Assembly: GCF_027587375.1 (NCBI RefSeq)
Contig: NZ_JAMXIC010000001.1
Location: 389,441-453,440, forward strand
Source of the DNA: Arthrobacter sp. B2a2-09
GTDB lineage: Bacteria > Actinomycetota > Actinomycetes > Actinomycetales > Micrococcaceae
Reading direction: 5' to 3'
DNA: 64,000 nt
Shown: in pieces, positions 35,362 through 50,427 of the stretch
How the letters are laid out: each line of letters opens with the position of its first letter
How positions within the stretch are numbered: position 1 is the first letter of the stretch
Translations under genes and position numbers: made by a program
The notes under the pieces: model-generated
Database searches by the model: none
Told to the model about the DNA's origin: nothing
The model's input: only the letters and a program-made list of their open reading frames with translations

Positions 35362-36609
35362 CTAGGTGGCCGGGTGTACGCGGCTCAGTTCGGTGCCGAT
35401 GCGGTCAATGACGGCGGCGGCGACGTCGGATTTGGAACCTGCCGCCGACTGCGGCGCCGCGCCATGGCCGGAGAGAATGATCACAGAATTCTGGTCCTGG
35501 CCGAACACGCGCCCGACGCCGACCTGGTTGACCACCAAAAGGTCACAGCCTTTGCGTTTGAGCTTGGCGGTGGCGTGCTCCAGGACGTTGCCGTCCTCGT
35601 CCCCGGTTTCGGCTGCAAATCCGACGATCAACTGCGTGGATGCCTCTGCGTCGCGGCGCACCACCAGCTCATGCAGGATGTCCGGGTTCTGCACGAGGCG
35701 CACAACGGGGGCGTCGTTGCCGTTGACCTTCTTGATTTTCGTATCTGAAACGTCGGCAGGGCGGAAATCCGCGACGGCCGCGGCCATGATCACGACGTCG
35801 GAGCCGACGGCGGCTTCCAGCGCGGCATCACGGAGCTCCAAAGCGGATTCAACCTGGATCAGTTCGACGCCGGCGGGCGCCTGGACGTCCATGTGGGCAG
35901 CGAGGAACCTGACATGGGCGCCTGCGTCAAGTGCCGCGGCGGCCAGCGCGACACCCTGTTTGCCGGAAGACCTGTTCCCCAGGAATCGGACCGGATCCAG
36001 GGCTTCCCTGGTGCCGCCAGCGGAAATCGTGATGGTACGTCCGGCCAGGGGTTTGGGGCCAACGATCCGGGTTGAGGGCGCGGATGCGTCGACCAAAGCC
36101 ATAGCAGCTGAGAAGATCGCCTCCGGCTCGGGCAGCCTGCCTGGCCCGGAGTCCGCGCCGGTCAGCCGGCCGACTGCGGGTTCCAAGACGGTGATGCCCC
36201 GGCTGCGCAGTGTTTCCACATTGGCCTGGGTGGCTTGGTTCTGCCACATTTCGGTGTGCATTGCGGGAGCGAAAAGCACCGGGCCATGGGCCATGAGGAG
36301 TGTGTTGGTAAGCAGATCCCCCGCTTGGCCGGTTGCAGCCTTGGCCAGCAGGTCGGCAGTTGCCGGAGCGACCACGATGAGGTCCGCCTCATGACCGAGA
36401 CGGACGTGGTTGACCTTCTCCACGTCGTCAAAGACGCTGTTGCTCACCGGATTGCCCGAGAGCGCCTCCCACGTAGCCACGCCGACAAACCGGCTGGCGG
36501 CCTCCGTGGGAATGACCGTGACATTGTGTCCGGCTTCAGTAAAAAGCCGGAGGAGCGATGCAACCTTGTAGGCTGCAATCCCTCCCCCGACTCCGAGGAC
36601 TATGCGCAC
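35362..36609 (-). CDS. coaBC: Bifunctional CoaBC (phosphopantothenoylcysteine decarboxylase/synthetase)
   Basis: 415 residues. The N-terminal CoaC flavoprotein domain (VLGVGGGIAAYKVASLLRLF to the APAMHTEMW catalytic motif) decarboxylates phosphopantothenoylcysteine. The C-terminal CoaB domain (ISAGGTREALDPVRFLGNRSSGKQG, then AAAVADFRP and KIKK) joins cysteine to phosphopantothenate with CTP. Together they form two steps of coenzyme A synthesis. Complete and typical. GTG 36609 start; rpoZ lies 27 bases upstream. Confidence 0.96.
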   Translation of the reverse strand: MRIVLGVGGGIAAYKVASLLRLFTEAGHNVTVIPTEAASRFVGVATWEALSGNPVSNSVFDDVEKVNHVRLGHEADLIVVAPATADLLAKAATGQAGDLLTNTLLMAHGPVLFAPAMHTEMWQNQATQANVETLRSRGITVLEPAVGRLTGADSGPGRLPEPEAIFSAAMALVDASAPSTRIVGPKPLAGRTITISAGGTREALDPVRFLGNRSSGKQGVALAAAALDAGAHVRFLAAHMDVQAPAGVELIQVESALELRDAALEAAVGSDVVIMAAAVADFRPADVSDTKIKKVNGNDAPVVRLVQNPDILHELVVRRDAEASTQLIVGFAAETGDEDGNVLEHATAKLKRKGCDLLVVNQVGVGRVFGQDQNSVIILSGHGAAPQSAAGSKSDVAAAVIDRIGTELSRVHPAT

Positions 36610-36636
36610 GTGACCTCCGTCAACAGGCAGTCTGTT

Positions 36637-36897
36637 TTACTCTGCGGGCTCGATGGGAGTGGAAACCAGCAGGCCTTCGTTGATCTCGCGCAGGGCGATG
36701 GAAAGCGACTTCTCGTTCAGCTTCGTGTCGACCAGCGGGCCAACGTACTCGAAGAGGCCCTCGTGCAGCTGGGCGTAGTAGGCGTTGATCTGGCGCGCGC
36801 GCTTGGCGCCGAAAATCACCAGGCCGTACTTCGAATCGGCAGCAGCAAGCAGCGAATCGATCGGCGGGTTGATGATGCCTTCAAGGTTCGTGGACAC
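36637..36897 (-). CDS. rpoZ: DNA-directed RNA polymerase subunit omega
   Basis: 86 residues, complete. The omega signature [23 protein letters not shown] is present, with the actinobacterial tail [14 protein letters not shown]. Omega assists assembly of the beta' subunit. It sits between gmk and coaBC, as in most actinobacteria and in E. coli (gmk-rpoZ). Confidence 0.95.
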   Translation of the reverse strand: MSTNLEGIINPPIDSLLAAADSKYGLVIFGAKRARQINAYYAQLHEGLFEYVGPLVDTKLNEKSLSIALREINEGLLVSTPIEPAE

Positions 36898-36936
36898 GAA
36901 ATCTCCAAATTCTAGCGGGCTGACAAGTGCTAGCGC

Positions 36937-37509
36937 TTAGCGCTGGTGCGGGGTAAGCCCCATGAGTGAAACAAGCTCGTCCGCTGCCCGGCGTACGTCG
37001 TCATTGATGACGGTGTGGTCAAACTCCGGTTCAGCGGCAAGTTCCAGTTTAGCGGTTTCCAGCCGTCGCTGCTGTTCCTCCGGGGTTTCAGTGCCGCGTC
37101 CTACCAAGCGGCGGACCATTTCGTCCCAACTGGGCGGAGCGAGGAAGACGAAGTTGGCGTCCGGAACTGCCGCCTTGACTTGGCGGGCGCCCTGCAAATC
37201 GATCTCCAACAGCACGGACCTGCCTTCGGCGATGGCAGCGTCCACGGTGCTCCGCAGCGTGCCGTAGCGGTTCTTGCCGTGGACGACGGCCCACTCCAGC
37301 AACTGGCCATCGTCAACAAGCGCATCGAATTCTTCGGTGGACTTGAAGAAGTAATGGACACCGTCCTTCTCCCCGGGCCGCGGCGCACGGGTGGTGGCTG
37401 AAACTGACAGCCAGACCTCGGGGTAATTGTCCCGGATATACGTGGATACTGTTCCCTTGCCAACGGCAGTGGGGCCTGCGAGGACGGTCAGTCCCGGATT
37501 CTTGCTCAC
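36937..37509 (-). CDS. gmk: Guanylate kinase
   Basis: 190 residues. P-loop GPTAVGKGT near the N-terminus, the GMP-binding [20 protein letters not shown], and [13 protein letters not shown]. It phosphorylates GMP to GDP. It lies 21 bases downstream of mihF and 39 bases upstream of rpoZ, giving an uninterrupted mihF-gmk-rpoZ-coaBC-metK series. Confidence 0.97.
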   Translation of the reverse strand: MSKNPGLTVLAGPTAVGKGTVSTYIRDNYPEVWLSVSATTRAPRPGEKDGVHYFFKSTEEFDALVDDGQLLEWAVVHGKNRYGTLRSTVDAAIAEGRSVLLEIDLQGARQVKAAVPDANFVFLAPPSWDEMVRRLVGRGTETPEEQQRRLETAKLELAAEPEFDHTVINDDVRRAADELVSLMGLTPHQR

Positions 37510-37530
37510 ATCGTCCTTCGTGGAGAGGCT

Positions 37531-37863
37531 TTATACGCTGTATTTGTCTTCCATAAAATCTATCAGCGACCGGGACTGGTGAATTCCCAGGCCCCTAAGC
37601 CTGCGTGAAGGGGCGATTCCAATCTCCGCCATGATGGCCGCGGCCCGGACCGGGCCAACGCCCGGAACGGCCTCGATCAGCTCGGAAACACGCATGCGTG
37701 CGATAGCCTCGTCAGTCTGCGCCGACTTGATCAGCCGGGCAATACTGAGTTCACCCGTCCTGAGCTGTTCCTTCGCGAGAGCCCGTCTTGCCCGGGCTCT
37801 CGCGGCCTTTTCCAAGGCATCAGAACGTTCCTCTGGTGACAAAGCCTTTAAGGTCACTGACAC
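37531..37863 (-). CDS. mihF: Integration host factor, actinobacterial type
   Basis: 110 residues. The basic helical N-terminus (LEKAARARARRALAKEQLRTGELSI) and the helix-two-turn-helix region VSELIEAVPGVGPVRAAAIMAEIGIAPSRRLRGLG identify the actinobacterial mIHF, which is unrelated in sequence to proteobacterial IHF. It is a nucleoid protein binding and bending DNA, needed by some integrases. Located between pyrF and gmk, its usual place. Confidence 0.95.
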   Translation of the reverse strand: MSVTLKALSPEERSDALEKAARARARRALAKEQLRTGELSIARLIKSAQTDEAIARMRVSELIEAVPGVGPVRAAAIMAEIGIAPSRRLRGLGIHQSRSLIDFMEDKYSV

Positions 37864-37966
37864 ATCCCCCTTTGGCCGGCATCGAGTGCGCAGCGGATTG
37901 GACTGATCCCGAAGTTATCGCGTGGTCAGTACAGAGCGCAATGCATTGGACCCACCAAGATCGGGC

Positions 37967-38855
37967 TCAGCCTTCCAGCAAGCCGTCGCGGGTGGCCTCA
38001 GTGGCGGAACGCAGTCCGGCAATCGTTGGACCAGCCGCGAGGATTCCGCGGCTCGACGTCGCCAGGACCGCCGGGAATGCTGCGCCGAAAGTGGCACGCA
38101 GATCCGCCGGTGTTGCTCCTTGCGCACCCAGCCCGGGCGCCAGGATGGGCCCGTGAACGGCTTCGAGGTCCAGTCCAAGTTCCACGAGGGCACCGCCGAT
38201 CGTGGCACCCACCACGAGACCGACTGAGCCCAGGCCCAGAGGCCCCCTGCCCCCCGAACCCAGAGTGCCGGAATAGCGGCGGTTCTCCTCGGCCGCGGCC
38301 TCGGCGATCCGCCGAGCCACCGATTCCGAACCGCCAACATGCTGCACGGACTTGCCCTCGGGGTTGGACGTCAGGGCGAGCACGAAAACACCACGGCCAG
38401 ACTCGGCTGCGAGGTCGAGCGCCGGACGCAGCGACTCGAAGCCGAGATACGGGCTGAGCGTCACAGAGTCTGCTGCCAAGGCGGAACCATCCCGAAGCCA
38501 GGCGTCGGCGTAAGCCGCCATCGTGGAGCCGATGTCTCCGCGTTTGGCGTCGGCGATACTCAAGACTCCGGCATCGGATGCGGCCGCAAGGGTCCGTTCC
38601 AAGACCGCCATGCCTGCGGAGCCGTGACGCTCATAGAGCGCCACCTGCGGCTTTACCGCGGCAGCGAGCGTCGCCACGGCCTCCACGACGGTGAGCGAAA
38701 AACGCTCCAGGCCGGCGACGTCGTCGTTCAATCCCCAGTCCGCCAAGAGCCCCGGGTGCGGGTCAATGCCGACGCACAAGGGACCGCGGGCGGCCATGGC
38801 GGCAGCCAGGCGGGAACCGAACGGCTCCCTTCCCGACTGCCCTGCTGCAACAGAC

Positions 38856-38872
<17 letters not shown>
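37967..38872 (-). CDS. pyrF: Orotidine 5'-phosphate decarboxylase (type 2)
   Basis: 301 residues, last step of UMP synthesis. [17 protein letters not shown] opens the barrel, and the catalytic core is seen as [16 protein letters not shown], with [12 protein letters not shown] and the phosphate-binding [15 protein letters not shown]. The length and the DAKRGDIG motif mark the larger, mycobacterial-type branch. Its start overlaps the carB stop by 17 bases. Last gene of the pyrimidine operon, 103 bases before mihF. Confidence 0.96.
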
Positions 38873-42175
<3,303 letters not shown>

Positions 42176-42176
<1 letters not shown>

Positions 42177-43465
42177 TACTTGGTGTCCTCGTTCTTCGCG
42201 GAGTTCGATGTCTGAGTGTCGGTGGCCTGCACGGCTTCCTGGCCGTTCTTCGTGCTTTCCATCAGGTCGATGAAGCGGTCGAAGAGGTAGGCGGCGTCGT
42301 GCGGTCCGGCTGCGGCTTCGGGGTGGTATTGAACCGAGAAGGCCGGGATGTCGAGGCAGGCAAGTCCTTCGACGACGTCGTCGTTGAGGCTCACGTGGCT
42401 GACCTCGACGCGGCCGAAGCGCTCTTCCGGAGCCATCGTGGCGCCGTTCATGGGAGCGTCGACGGCGAAGCCGTGGTTCTGCGACGTGATTTCGACTTTG
42501 CCGGTGCGGCGGTCCATCACCGGCTGGTTGATGCCGCGGTGGCCGTACTTGAGCTTGTACGTACCGAAGCCGAGGGCGCGGCCCAGGATCTGGTTGCCGA
42601 AGCAGATTCCGAAGTACGGCATCTTCTCATCGAGTACAGAGCGAAGCAGTTTCACCTGGGCATCTGCGGTGGCGGGGTCGCCAGGGCCGTTGGACATGAA
42701 GAAGCCGTCGGGGTTGACTGCCTTGACGTCTTCGAGCGTTGCGGTCGCCGGCAGGACGTGGACGCGGACGCCGCGTTCGGCGAAGCGGACCGGGGTCATC
42801 GCCTTGATGCCAAGGTCGATCGCGGCGATGCTGAATTTCGGCTCGCCGTCCCAGCCATGGTCCGCGGGTTCGACGACGTATGCCTCGTCGATGCTCACTT
42901 CTTCGGCCAAGCGGGCGCCCTCCATGGGAGCGCTGGCCAGGACGGTGTCCAGGAGCTCCTTGTCGGTGGCCTTGGCTGCCTCGCCGGAGAAGATTCCTGC
43001 GCGCATGGTCTTGTGCTCGCGCAGGTGCCGGGTGATGGCGCGGGTGTCCACGGCCTGGATGCCGACGATGCCCTGTTCAACGAGCTCTTCGTCAAGACTG
43101 CGCTCTGAGCGCCAGTTCGAGGGGCGTCGCGCGGCGTCGCGGACCACGTAGCCGGCCACCCAGATGCGGCGGGATTCGGCGTCTTCCTTGTTCACGCCGG
43201 TGTTCCCGATGTGCGGAGCCGTCTGGACCACCAGCTGGCGGGCGTAGGAGGGGTCCGTGATGGTTTCCTGGTAGCCGGTCATGCCGGTGGCAAAGACCGC
43301 CTCGCCCAGGGCCACGCCCGTGGCGCCGTAGCTCCGGCCGCGGAACGTGCGGCCGTCTTCGAGGACCAGCACTGCCACGGAAGACTCTGCTGGGTTGGTA
43401 TTGCCTGTCACTGTGCCTGCTACTGCATTGCTATCCGTCACTTTGTTACTTTCCACTATCGGCAT
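42176..43465 (-). CDS. carA: Carbamoyl-phosphate synthase small subunit
   Basis: 429 residues. The N-terminal CarA domain ([27 protein letters not shown] and [12 protein letters not shown]) and a class I glutaminase are present, with the nucleophile Cys in [16 protein letters not shown] and the His/Glu of [13 protein letters not shown]. It gives ammonia from glutamine to CarB. The first 30 residues are longer than in E. coli. Its start overlaps the end of the PH-like gene by 20 bases. Confidence 0.97.
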
Positions 43466-43964
43466 CTGCCTGGGGGGCTGCAGAGATCAATTCTTGAAGT
43501 GCTTCGAGGAGCGGTTGCTTGTCGGCGGCGTGCCTGGTCCTGAATCCGGTGTCGAGCTCGTGTTCTCCGAGCATCCAGCTCAAGACCACGAGTCCATCCT
43601 TCTCTACGAACTTGCCTGCCATGCCGTTGGCGCTGCCGCAATCGGTCACGGCGTCCGCCGGAACGAACAATGGTGCAGTCCCCTTCCGGTCGAAGAGGAC
43701 GCCTTCCGGATGGACGCTCATTTCCGCGTTTCCGCGGAAGCCAAGCCCGTGGACGGCGACCCGGTCAAGCCAATCTCCCGCCGTCGTCGTGGCTACATAC
43801 TGGCCTTCAGCCACAATGCCCGCCGGGCTGAGCCTTTCAGGCACTTCCGGAAGCTGCCCGAGGCCGGCCTGCCGCTTGAGCCTGCTGCGCCAACCTATCG
43901 CAATGAGTCCGGCCGCGACCGCGGCAAGGACCACAACGATGAGCAGGGAAGCAATCTTGTCCAT
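43446..43964 (-). CDS. PH-like domain membrane protein within the pyrimidine operon
   Basis: 172 residues. One N-terminal membrane span ([22 protein letters not shown]) with a basic stop-transfer, then a soluble region with [38 protein letters not shown] resembling the PH-like domains annotated in actinobacterial transporters or sensors of unknown function. It lies between pyrC and carA in actinobacterial pyr operons often enough to be called conserved, but has no known role in pyrimidine synthesis. It starts one base inside the pyrC stop (TAATG). Confidence 0.82.
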   Translation of the reverse strand: MDKIASLLIVVVLAAVAAGLIAIGWRSRLKRQAGLGQLPEVPERLSPAGIVAEGQYVATTTAGDWLDRVAVHGLGFRGNAEMSVHPEGVLFDRKGTAPLFVPADAVTDCGSANGMAGKFVEKDGLVVLSWMLGEHELDTGFRTRHAADKQPLLEALQELISAAPQADADSGK

Positions 43965-45325
43965 TATTTGCTGCTGCCAGCGGCGGCGGGATCCGCTGCG
44001 TAGCGGTACGGCGTGTTGAGCTTGCCGTCCAGTACGGTCGGGTGGCCCTTGAAGAAGGTGGCGACGACGGCGCCTGGCAGCTCTTTGCCCGCAAAGGGTG
44101 AGTTCCGGCCCATGGTCGCCATCTTATGCGGATCCACTGTCCACCGGGCAGCCGTGTCCACGAGGATCACGTTCGCGGGCTCGCCGGCCTCGAGCGGACG
44201 TCCCTGATCTGCGACGCGGCCAATGGCCGCGGGCACCGTGGACGTGACGCGGGCGAAGTCGGCCCACGTCATGAGCCCGGTTTCGATCATGGTTTCCTGG
44301 ACTACCGACAAGGCAGTCTCCAGTCCCGTCATGCCCATGGCCGCCTGGGCCCACTCGCACTCTTTGTGCTCGCTCGGATGCGGGGCGTGGTCCGTGCCCA
44401 CGACGTCGATGGTGCCGTCGGCGAGCCCGGCACGGAGCGCCTGGACATCCGCGTCGGTGCGCAGGGGCGGGTTGACTTTGTAGACGGGGTCGTAGCTGCG
44501 AACCAGTTCGTCGGTGAGCAACAAGTGGTGGGGCGTGACCTCGGCGGTGACGTTGATTCCCCGTTCCTTGGCCCAACGGACGATTTCCACCGAGCCGGCG
44601 GTGGATACGTGGCACACGTGCAGGCGGGAGCCGACGTGCTGGGCCAGGAGGACGTCCCGGGCGATGATGCTCTCTTCGGCGACCGCAGGCCACCCGGCAA
44701 GGCCGAGAACCGCGGAGACGGTGCCCTCGTTCATCTGGGCGCCCGCGGTGAGGCGCGGTTCCTGCGCGTGCTGGGCAACGACGCCGTCGAACGCCTTGAC
44801 GTACTCCAGGGCGCGGCGCATCAGCACGGGGTCGTGGACGCAGATGCCGTCGTCGGAGAAGACCCGGACTTGGGCGCGGGAGTCTGCCATGGCGCCGAGT
44901 TCCGCGAGCTGCTCGCCGGCGAGTCCGACCGTGACGGCACCCACCGGGCGCACGTCTACCCAACCGGAAGCTCGGCCCAGGCTGTGGACCTGCTCGACGA
45001 CGCCGGCGGTGTCCGCCACCGGGTTGCTGTTGGCCATGGCGTGGACCGCGGTGTAGCCGCCAAGGGCCGCGGCGCGGGTACCGGTTTCAACGGTCTCCGC
45101 GTCCTCGCGGCCAGGTTCACGCAAGTGGGTGTGGATGTCGACCATGCCGGGAAGTGCCACGAGGCCCGCTGCCTCGATCACGGTGGCACCTTCGGCGGAA
45201 AGGCCGGTGCCGCGCTCAGCGATGACGCCGTCGCGGATCAGCAGGTCCTCGGCGTCGCCACCCAGGATGGCCGCGCCGCGGATCAAATAGGTACCCGTTG
45301 CTGTCCCTGTTGCGGTCTCGGTCAT
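43964..45325 (-). CDS. pyrC: Dihydroorotase
   Basis: 453 residues, amidohydrolase of the class I type. The metal-binding HxH is in VDIHTHLREPGREDAETVETG, the remaining metal ligands lie along the barrel (VCHVSTAGSVEIVRWAK; GTDHAPHPSEHKEC with Asp), and the phosphate/orotate-binding region is intact. It closes carbamoyl aspartate to dihydroorotate. It shares one base with pyrB. Confidence 0.97.
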   Translation of the reverse strand: MTETATGTATGTYLIRGAAILGGDAEDLLIRDGVIAERGTGLSAEGATVIEAAGLVALPGMVDIHTHLREPGREDAETVETGTRAAALGGYTAVHAMANSNPVADTAGVVEQVHSLGRASGWVDVRPVGAVTVGLAGEQLAELGAMADSRAQVRVFSDDGICVHDPVLMRRALEYVKAFDGVVAQHAQEPRLTAGAQMNEGTVSAVLGLAGWPAVAEESIIARDVLLAQHVGSRLHVCHVSTAGSVEIVRWAKERGINVTAEVTPHHLLLTDELVRSYDPVYKVNPPLRTDADVQALRAGLADGTIDVVGTDHAPHPSEHKECEWAQAAMGMTGLETALSVVQETMIETGLMTWADFARVTSTVPAAIGRVADQGRPLEAGEPANVILVDTAARWTVDPHKMATMGRNSPFAGKELPGAVVATFFKGHPTVLDGKLNTPYRYAADPAAAGSSK

Positions 45326-46338
45326 CAGTTGCTCTCCTTAGCGGAACGGGCGGTGCCCGGCATGGGGGCGGCTTCACGGGAATCCCCCGAGAGCAGCAGG
45401 TACAGCGCGGCCATCCGGACCGACACGCCGTTCCGGACCTGGGCCAGGACGGTGGAGCGCGGCGAATCAGCGGCGGCGGAAGAAATCTCCAGTCCCCGGT
45501 TCATGGGGCCGGGGTGCATGATGATGGTGTCCTTGAGCCCGAGTTCATCGAGGGCGTGGAGGCGGGCATCGTCGAAGCCCCAGCGTCGCGAATACTCACG
45601 GGTGGAGGGGAAGAAGGATGCGTTCATGCGCTCACCTTGGACGCGCAGCATCATCATGGCGTCCACTCCGGCCTCAAGGGTCTCGTCGAGGTTGTAACTG
45701 ACCTTGCAAGGCCAGTGTTCGACGCCGATCGGCAGCAAAGTGGGCGGTGCCACGAGCGTTACTTCCGCACCAAGGGTGCGCAGGAGCCACACGTTGGAAC
45801 GGGCGACGCGGGAGTGCAGGACGTCGCCGGCGATGGCGACGCGCATGCCCGTGAGGTCTGCGCCCGTGGACGCCGAGCCGTGCAACTTGGACCAGTGGCG
45901 GCGCATCGTGAACGCGTCCAGGAGAGCCTGCGTGGGGTGTTCATGGGTGCCGTCCCCCGCGTTGATGACGGCCGCGTCGATCCAGTCGGTGGCAGCGAGG
46001 CGGTGTGGCGCCCCTGAAGCCCAGTGCCGGATAACTACCGCATCGGCCCCCATGGCTGCGAGGGTTTGCGCGGTGTCCTTGAGGGACTCGCCTTTCGAAA
46101 CCGAGGAACCCTTGGCAGCGAAGTTGATGACGTCGGCGGAGAGCCGCTTTGCCGCAGCCTCGAAGGAAATACGGGTGCGGGTGGAGTCCTCGAAGAAAAG
46201 GTTGACCACGGTGCGGCCACGCAGTGCGGGCAGCTTCTTGACTTCGCGATCCCCCACGGCAGCCATCTCTTCGGCGGTGTCCAGGATCCGGATGGCGTCC
46301 GCTGCACTCAGGTTCTCGGTGGAGAGCAGGTGTTTCAT
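45325..46338 (-). CDS. pyrB: Aspartate carbamoyltransferase, catalytic subunit
   Basis: 337 residues. Carbamoyl-phosphate-binding motif [17 protein letters not shown] near the N-terminus; the [10 protein letters not shown] and [18 protein letters not shown] motifs complete the site. No regulatory PyrI gene is seen, so this is the trimeric type. It overlaps pyrR by four bases. Confidence 0.97.
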   Translation of the reverse strand: MKHLLSTENLSAADAIRILDTAEEMAAVGDREVKKLPALRGRTVVNLFFEDSTRTRISFEAAAKRLSADVINFAAKGSSVSKGESLKDTAQTLAAMGADAVVIRHWASGAPHRLAATDWIDAAVINAGDGTHEHPTQALLDAFTMRRHWSKLHGSASTGADLTGMRVAIAGDVLHSRVARSNVWLLRTLGAEVTLVAPPTLLPIGVEHWPCKVSYNLDETLEAGVDAMMMLRVQGERMNASFFPSTREYSRRWGFDDARLHALDELGLKDTIIMHPGPMNRGLEISSAAADSPRSTVLAQVRNGVSVRMAALYLLLSGDSREAAPMPGTARSAKESN

Positions 46339-46916
46339 GCGCCGGCCTCGATCACTACTTCATTGATGGGCTGACCGTCCACCGAATCGAGTTCTTCCAG
46401 ATGGACCCGGACCTTTTCCGAGGAAGAGGTGGGCAGGTTCTTGCCGACGTGGTCCGCGCGGATCGGCAGCTCGCGGTGCCCACGGTCCACGAGGACTGCC
46501 AGGCGGACGATGCGTGGCCTGCCGAGGTCGATGATGGCGTCGAGGGCCGCCCGGATGGTGCGGCCCGAGTACAGGACGTCATCGATAAGGACAACAACCT
46601 TGTTGTCGATGCCGGACAACGGCAGCTTGGTGGGGTAAGGAGGCCTGGCGGGCTGGTGGGAAAGATCGTCACGGAACATGGTGACGTCCAGCTGACCGAC
46701 AATCGCGGAGGCGTTGACGGATGGATCCGCGGCGGCGATCTTGTCTGCCAGCCGCACGGCCAGCGGATAACCGCGGCGTGGGATGCCCAAAAGAACCAGA
46801 TCCTGGGAACCCTTGTTGGCTTCGAGGATCTCGTGGGCGATACGAGTGAGCGCACGGTCAATATCCGCGTGGTTGAGAACAACCCGGGACGGCACCGGCG
46901 CAGTGACTTCAGTCAT
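46335..46916 (-). CDS. pyrR: Bifunctional pyr operon regulator / uracil phosphoribosyltransferase PyrR
   Basis: 193 residues. The PRPP-binding loop is [23 protein letters not shown], preceded by [17 protein letters not shown] sequence. In firmicutes and actinobacteria PyrR binds the pyr mRNA when UMP is high. ATG 46916 has GGGGAG eight bases upstream; a longer frame to 46943 is rejected. A PyrR-binding hairpin sits just upstream, near this ribosome site, suggesting translational control of the whole pyrRBC-PH-carAB-pyrF operon. Confidence 0.96.
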   Translation of the reverse strand: MTEVTAPVPSRVVLNHADIDRALTRIAHEILEANKGSQDLVLLGIPRRGYPLAVRLADKIAAADPSVNASAIVGQLDVTMFRDDLSHQPARPPYPTKLPLSGIDNKVVVLIDDVLYSGRTIRAALDAIIDLGRPRIVRLAVLVDRGHRELPIRADHVGKNLPTSSSEKVRVHLEELDSVDGQPINEVVIEAGA

Positions 46917-46934
46917 CGCTCGTCTCCCCTTTCC

Positions 46935-46950
46935 CCGCCTCACGGGACGG
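46935..46950 (-). promoter_or_regulatory. PyrR-binding RNA hairpin in the pyrR leader
   Basis: Minus-strand CCG-TCCCGTGAGG-CGG. The loop region matches the conserved PyrR target UCCNGNGAGG exactly and is closed by a 3-bp stem. It is 19 bases before the pyrR start and beside the GGGGAG ribosome site. No terminator lies between it and the gene, so control is probably by blocking translation. Confidence 0.8.
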
Positions 46951-47053
46951 AATTAAAAAAGGAACATTTGCTCTTCAAAATTACCACAGGGGCGACCTTC
47001 GGCAGACGCGCTCAGGACCAGGGCGATGCGTTTTAGCTCACACCCCGGTAAAT

Positions 47054-47096
47054 CGAAGGGCCGGTGCCCACAGTTTCCTGTGGCACCGGCCCTTCG
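47054..47096. terminator. Strong hairpin after nusB
   Basis: A perfect 15-bp stem (47054-47068 with 47082-47096, starting CGAAGGGCCGG) and 13-base loop lies 18 bases after the nusB stop on the minus strand. It separates the nusB-side operon from pyrR. Confidence 0.85.
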
Positions 47097-47113
47097 TAGG
47101 CTTTCAATGCCGC

Positions 47114-47524
47114 CTAAGCGAGCAGGGAAGGCTTCAGCGCCTGCAACCGTCCGAGGAGACCGTTGATGAACGCGGGAGATTCATCGGTGGACATGACCTT
47201 GGCCAGTGCCACCGCTTCGCTCACTGCCACGCCGTCCGGGACGTCGTCGTTGTAGAGCAGTTCCCAAGCGCCGATCCGCAGGATGATGCGATCGACCGCC
47301 GGCATCCGCTCCAGGGTCCAACCCTGGGCGTAGGTCTGCAGGAACTCGTCGATGGTGGGCTGCATGGCAACCACGCCCTCCACGATGTCCACCGTGTACG
47401 GGTTGACCACGAGGTCGGTCATTTCCCGGCGGGCCTTCAAGACCTCGAAAGCGGAGGCGGAACGCTGCTCCGCCTCGAAGAGTACTTCGAGGGCCCTGTT
47501 ACGGGCCTTACCACGGGCGCTCAC
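47114..47524 (-). CDS. nusB: Transcription antitermination factor NusB
   Basis: 136 residues. Opens with SARGKARNRALEVLFEAEQRS and ends with NEL-type helices VAVSEAVALAKVMSTDESPAFINGLLGRL, the family signature. NusB with NusE binds boxA RNA and promotes rRNA antitermination. The ATG shares a base with the efp stop. Confidence 0.96.
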   Translation of the reverse strand: MSARGKARNRALEVLFEAEQRSASAFEVLKARREMTDLVVNPYTVDIVEGVVAMQPTIDEFLQTYAQGWTLERMPAVDRIILRIGAWELLYNDDVPDGVAVSEAVALAKVMSTDESPAFINGLLGRLQALKPSLLA

Positions 47525-48087
47525 TAGTCGTTGACCCGGCCCAGGTAGCTGCCGTCGCGGGTGTCGACCTTGACCTTGGTGTTGTTCTCAACGAACAGCG
47601 GCACCTGGATCTCGTAGCCGGTCTCAAGGGTGGCTGGCTTGGTTCCAGCGGAGGAGCGGTCGCCCTGCAGGCCCGGCTCGGTGTAGGTGATTTCGAGGAC
47701 AACGCTCGGCGGCAGTTCGATGTAGAGCGGGTTGCCCTCGTGGATGGCGATGTTGACCATCTGGTTTTCCAGCATGAAGTTGGTGGCGTCGCCTACCGTG
47801 GCACCGGAAACCGTGATCTGGTCGAAGTCCTGGGTGTCCATGAACACGAAGTCCGCGCCGTCCTGGTACAGGTACTGGTAGTCGCGGCGGTCAACCGTGG
47901 CGGTCTCGATCTTGAGGCCGGCGTTGAAGGTCTTGTCGACCACCTTGCCTGACATGACGTTGCGCATCTTGGTGCGCACGAACGCGCCGCCCTTGCCCGG
48001 CTTGACGTGCTGGAACTCAATGATGTTCCAGAGCTGGCCCTCGAGCTTCAGCACGGTTCCGTTCTTGATGTCATTTGTGGTTGCCAC
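47524..48087 (-). CDS. efp: Elongation factor P
   Basis: 187 residues. KOW-like first domain [37 protein letters not shown] (tip Lys in PGKGGA), then two OB domains. It relieves ribosome stalling at proline runs. GTG 48087 is chosen, with AGAGGA five bases upstream and the usual [10 protein letters not shown] start; the ORF is open to 48171. Three imperfect 12-bp repeats lie just upstream. Confidence 0.97.
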   Translation of the reverse strand: MATTNDIKNGTVLKLEGQLWNIIEFQHVKPGKGGAFVRTKMRNVMSGKVVDKTFNAGLKIETATVDRRDYQYLYQDGADFVFMDTQDFDQITVSGATVGDATNFMLENQMVNIAIHEGNPLYIELPPSVVLEITYTEPGLQGDRSSAGTKPATLETGYEIQVPLFVENNTKVKVDTRDGSYLGRVND

Positions 48088-48116
48088 TAGTATCCTCTGG
48101 TTTCTCTCACTGGTGC

Positions 48117-48152
48117 TAGCTACCGCTTTAGCTACTGGTTTAGCTTCCAGCC
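48117..48152. repeat. 12-bp imperfect tandem repeat upstream of efp
   Basis: Three 12-base units starting TAGCT (48117, 48129, 48141) lie 30-65 bases upstream of the efp start. They could be regulatory or simply a microsatellite. Confidence 0.6.
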
Positions 48153-48163
48153 GACTATGCCAA

Positions 48164-48244
48164 GCAGGCATGCCTTGACGGCCGCCAGCGCGTATTTATC
48201 AAAAATCCAAAGTCCATTCTACCGGCAAAATGCGGCATGCCTGC
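48164..48244. repeat. Inverted repeat in the efp-TPR gene spacer
   Basis: Perfect 11-base arms (GCAGGCATGCC at 48164-48174, its complement at 48234-48244), 59 bases apart. Each arm contains the palindrome GGCATGCC. A possible terminator for the TPR gene or operator; no T-run is seen. Confidence 0.45.
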
Positions 48245-48254
48245 CGCGCCCTTG

Positions 48255-50426
<2,172 letters not shown>

Positions 50427-50427
<1 letters not shown>

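Noticed and set aside
42595..42625. CarA glutaminase motif GICFGNQ instead of GICLGHQ
   Set aside because: From family knowledge this form is usual in actinobacterial CarA; not evidence of lost activity.
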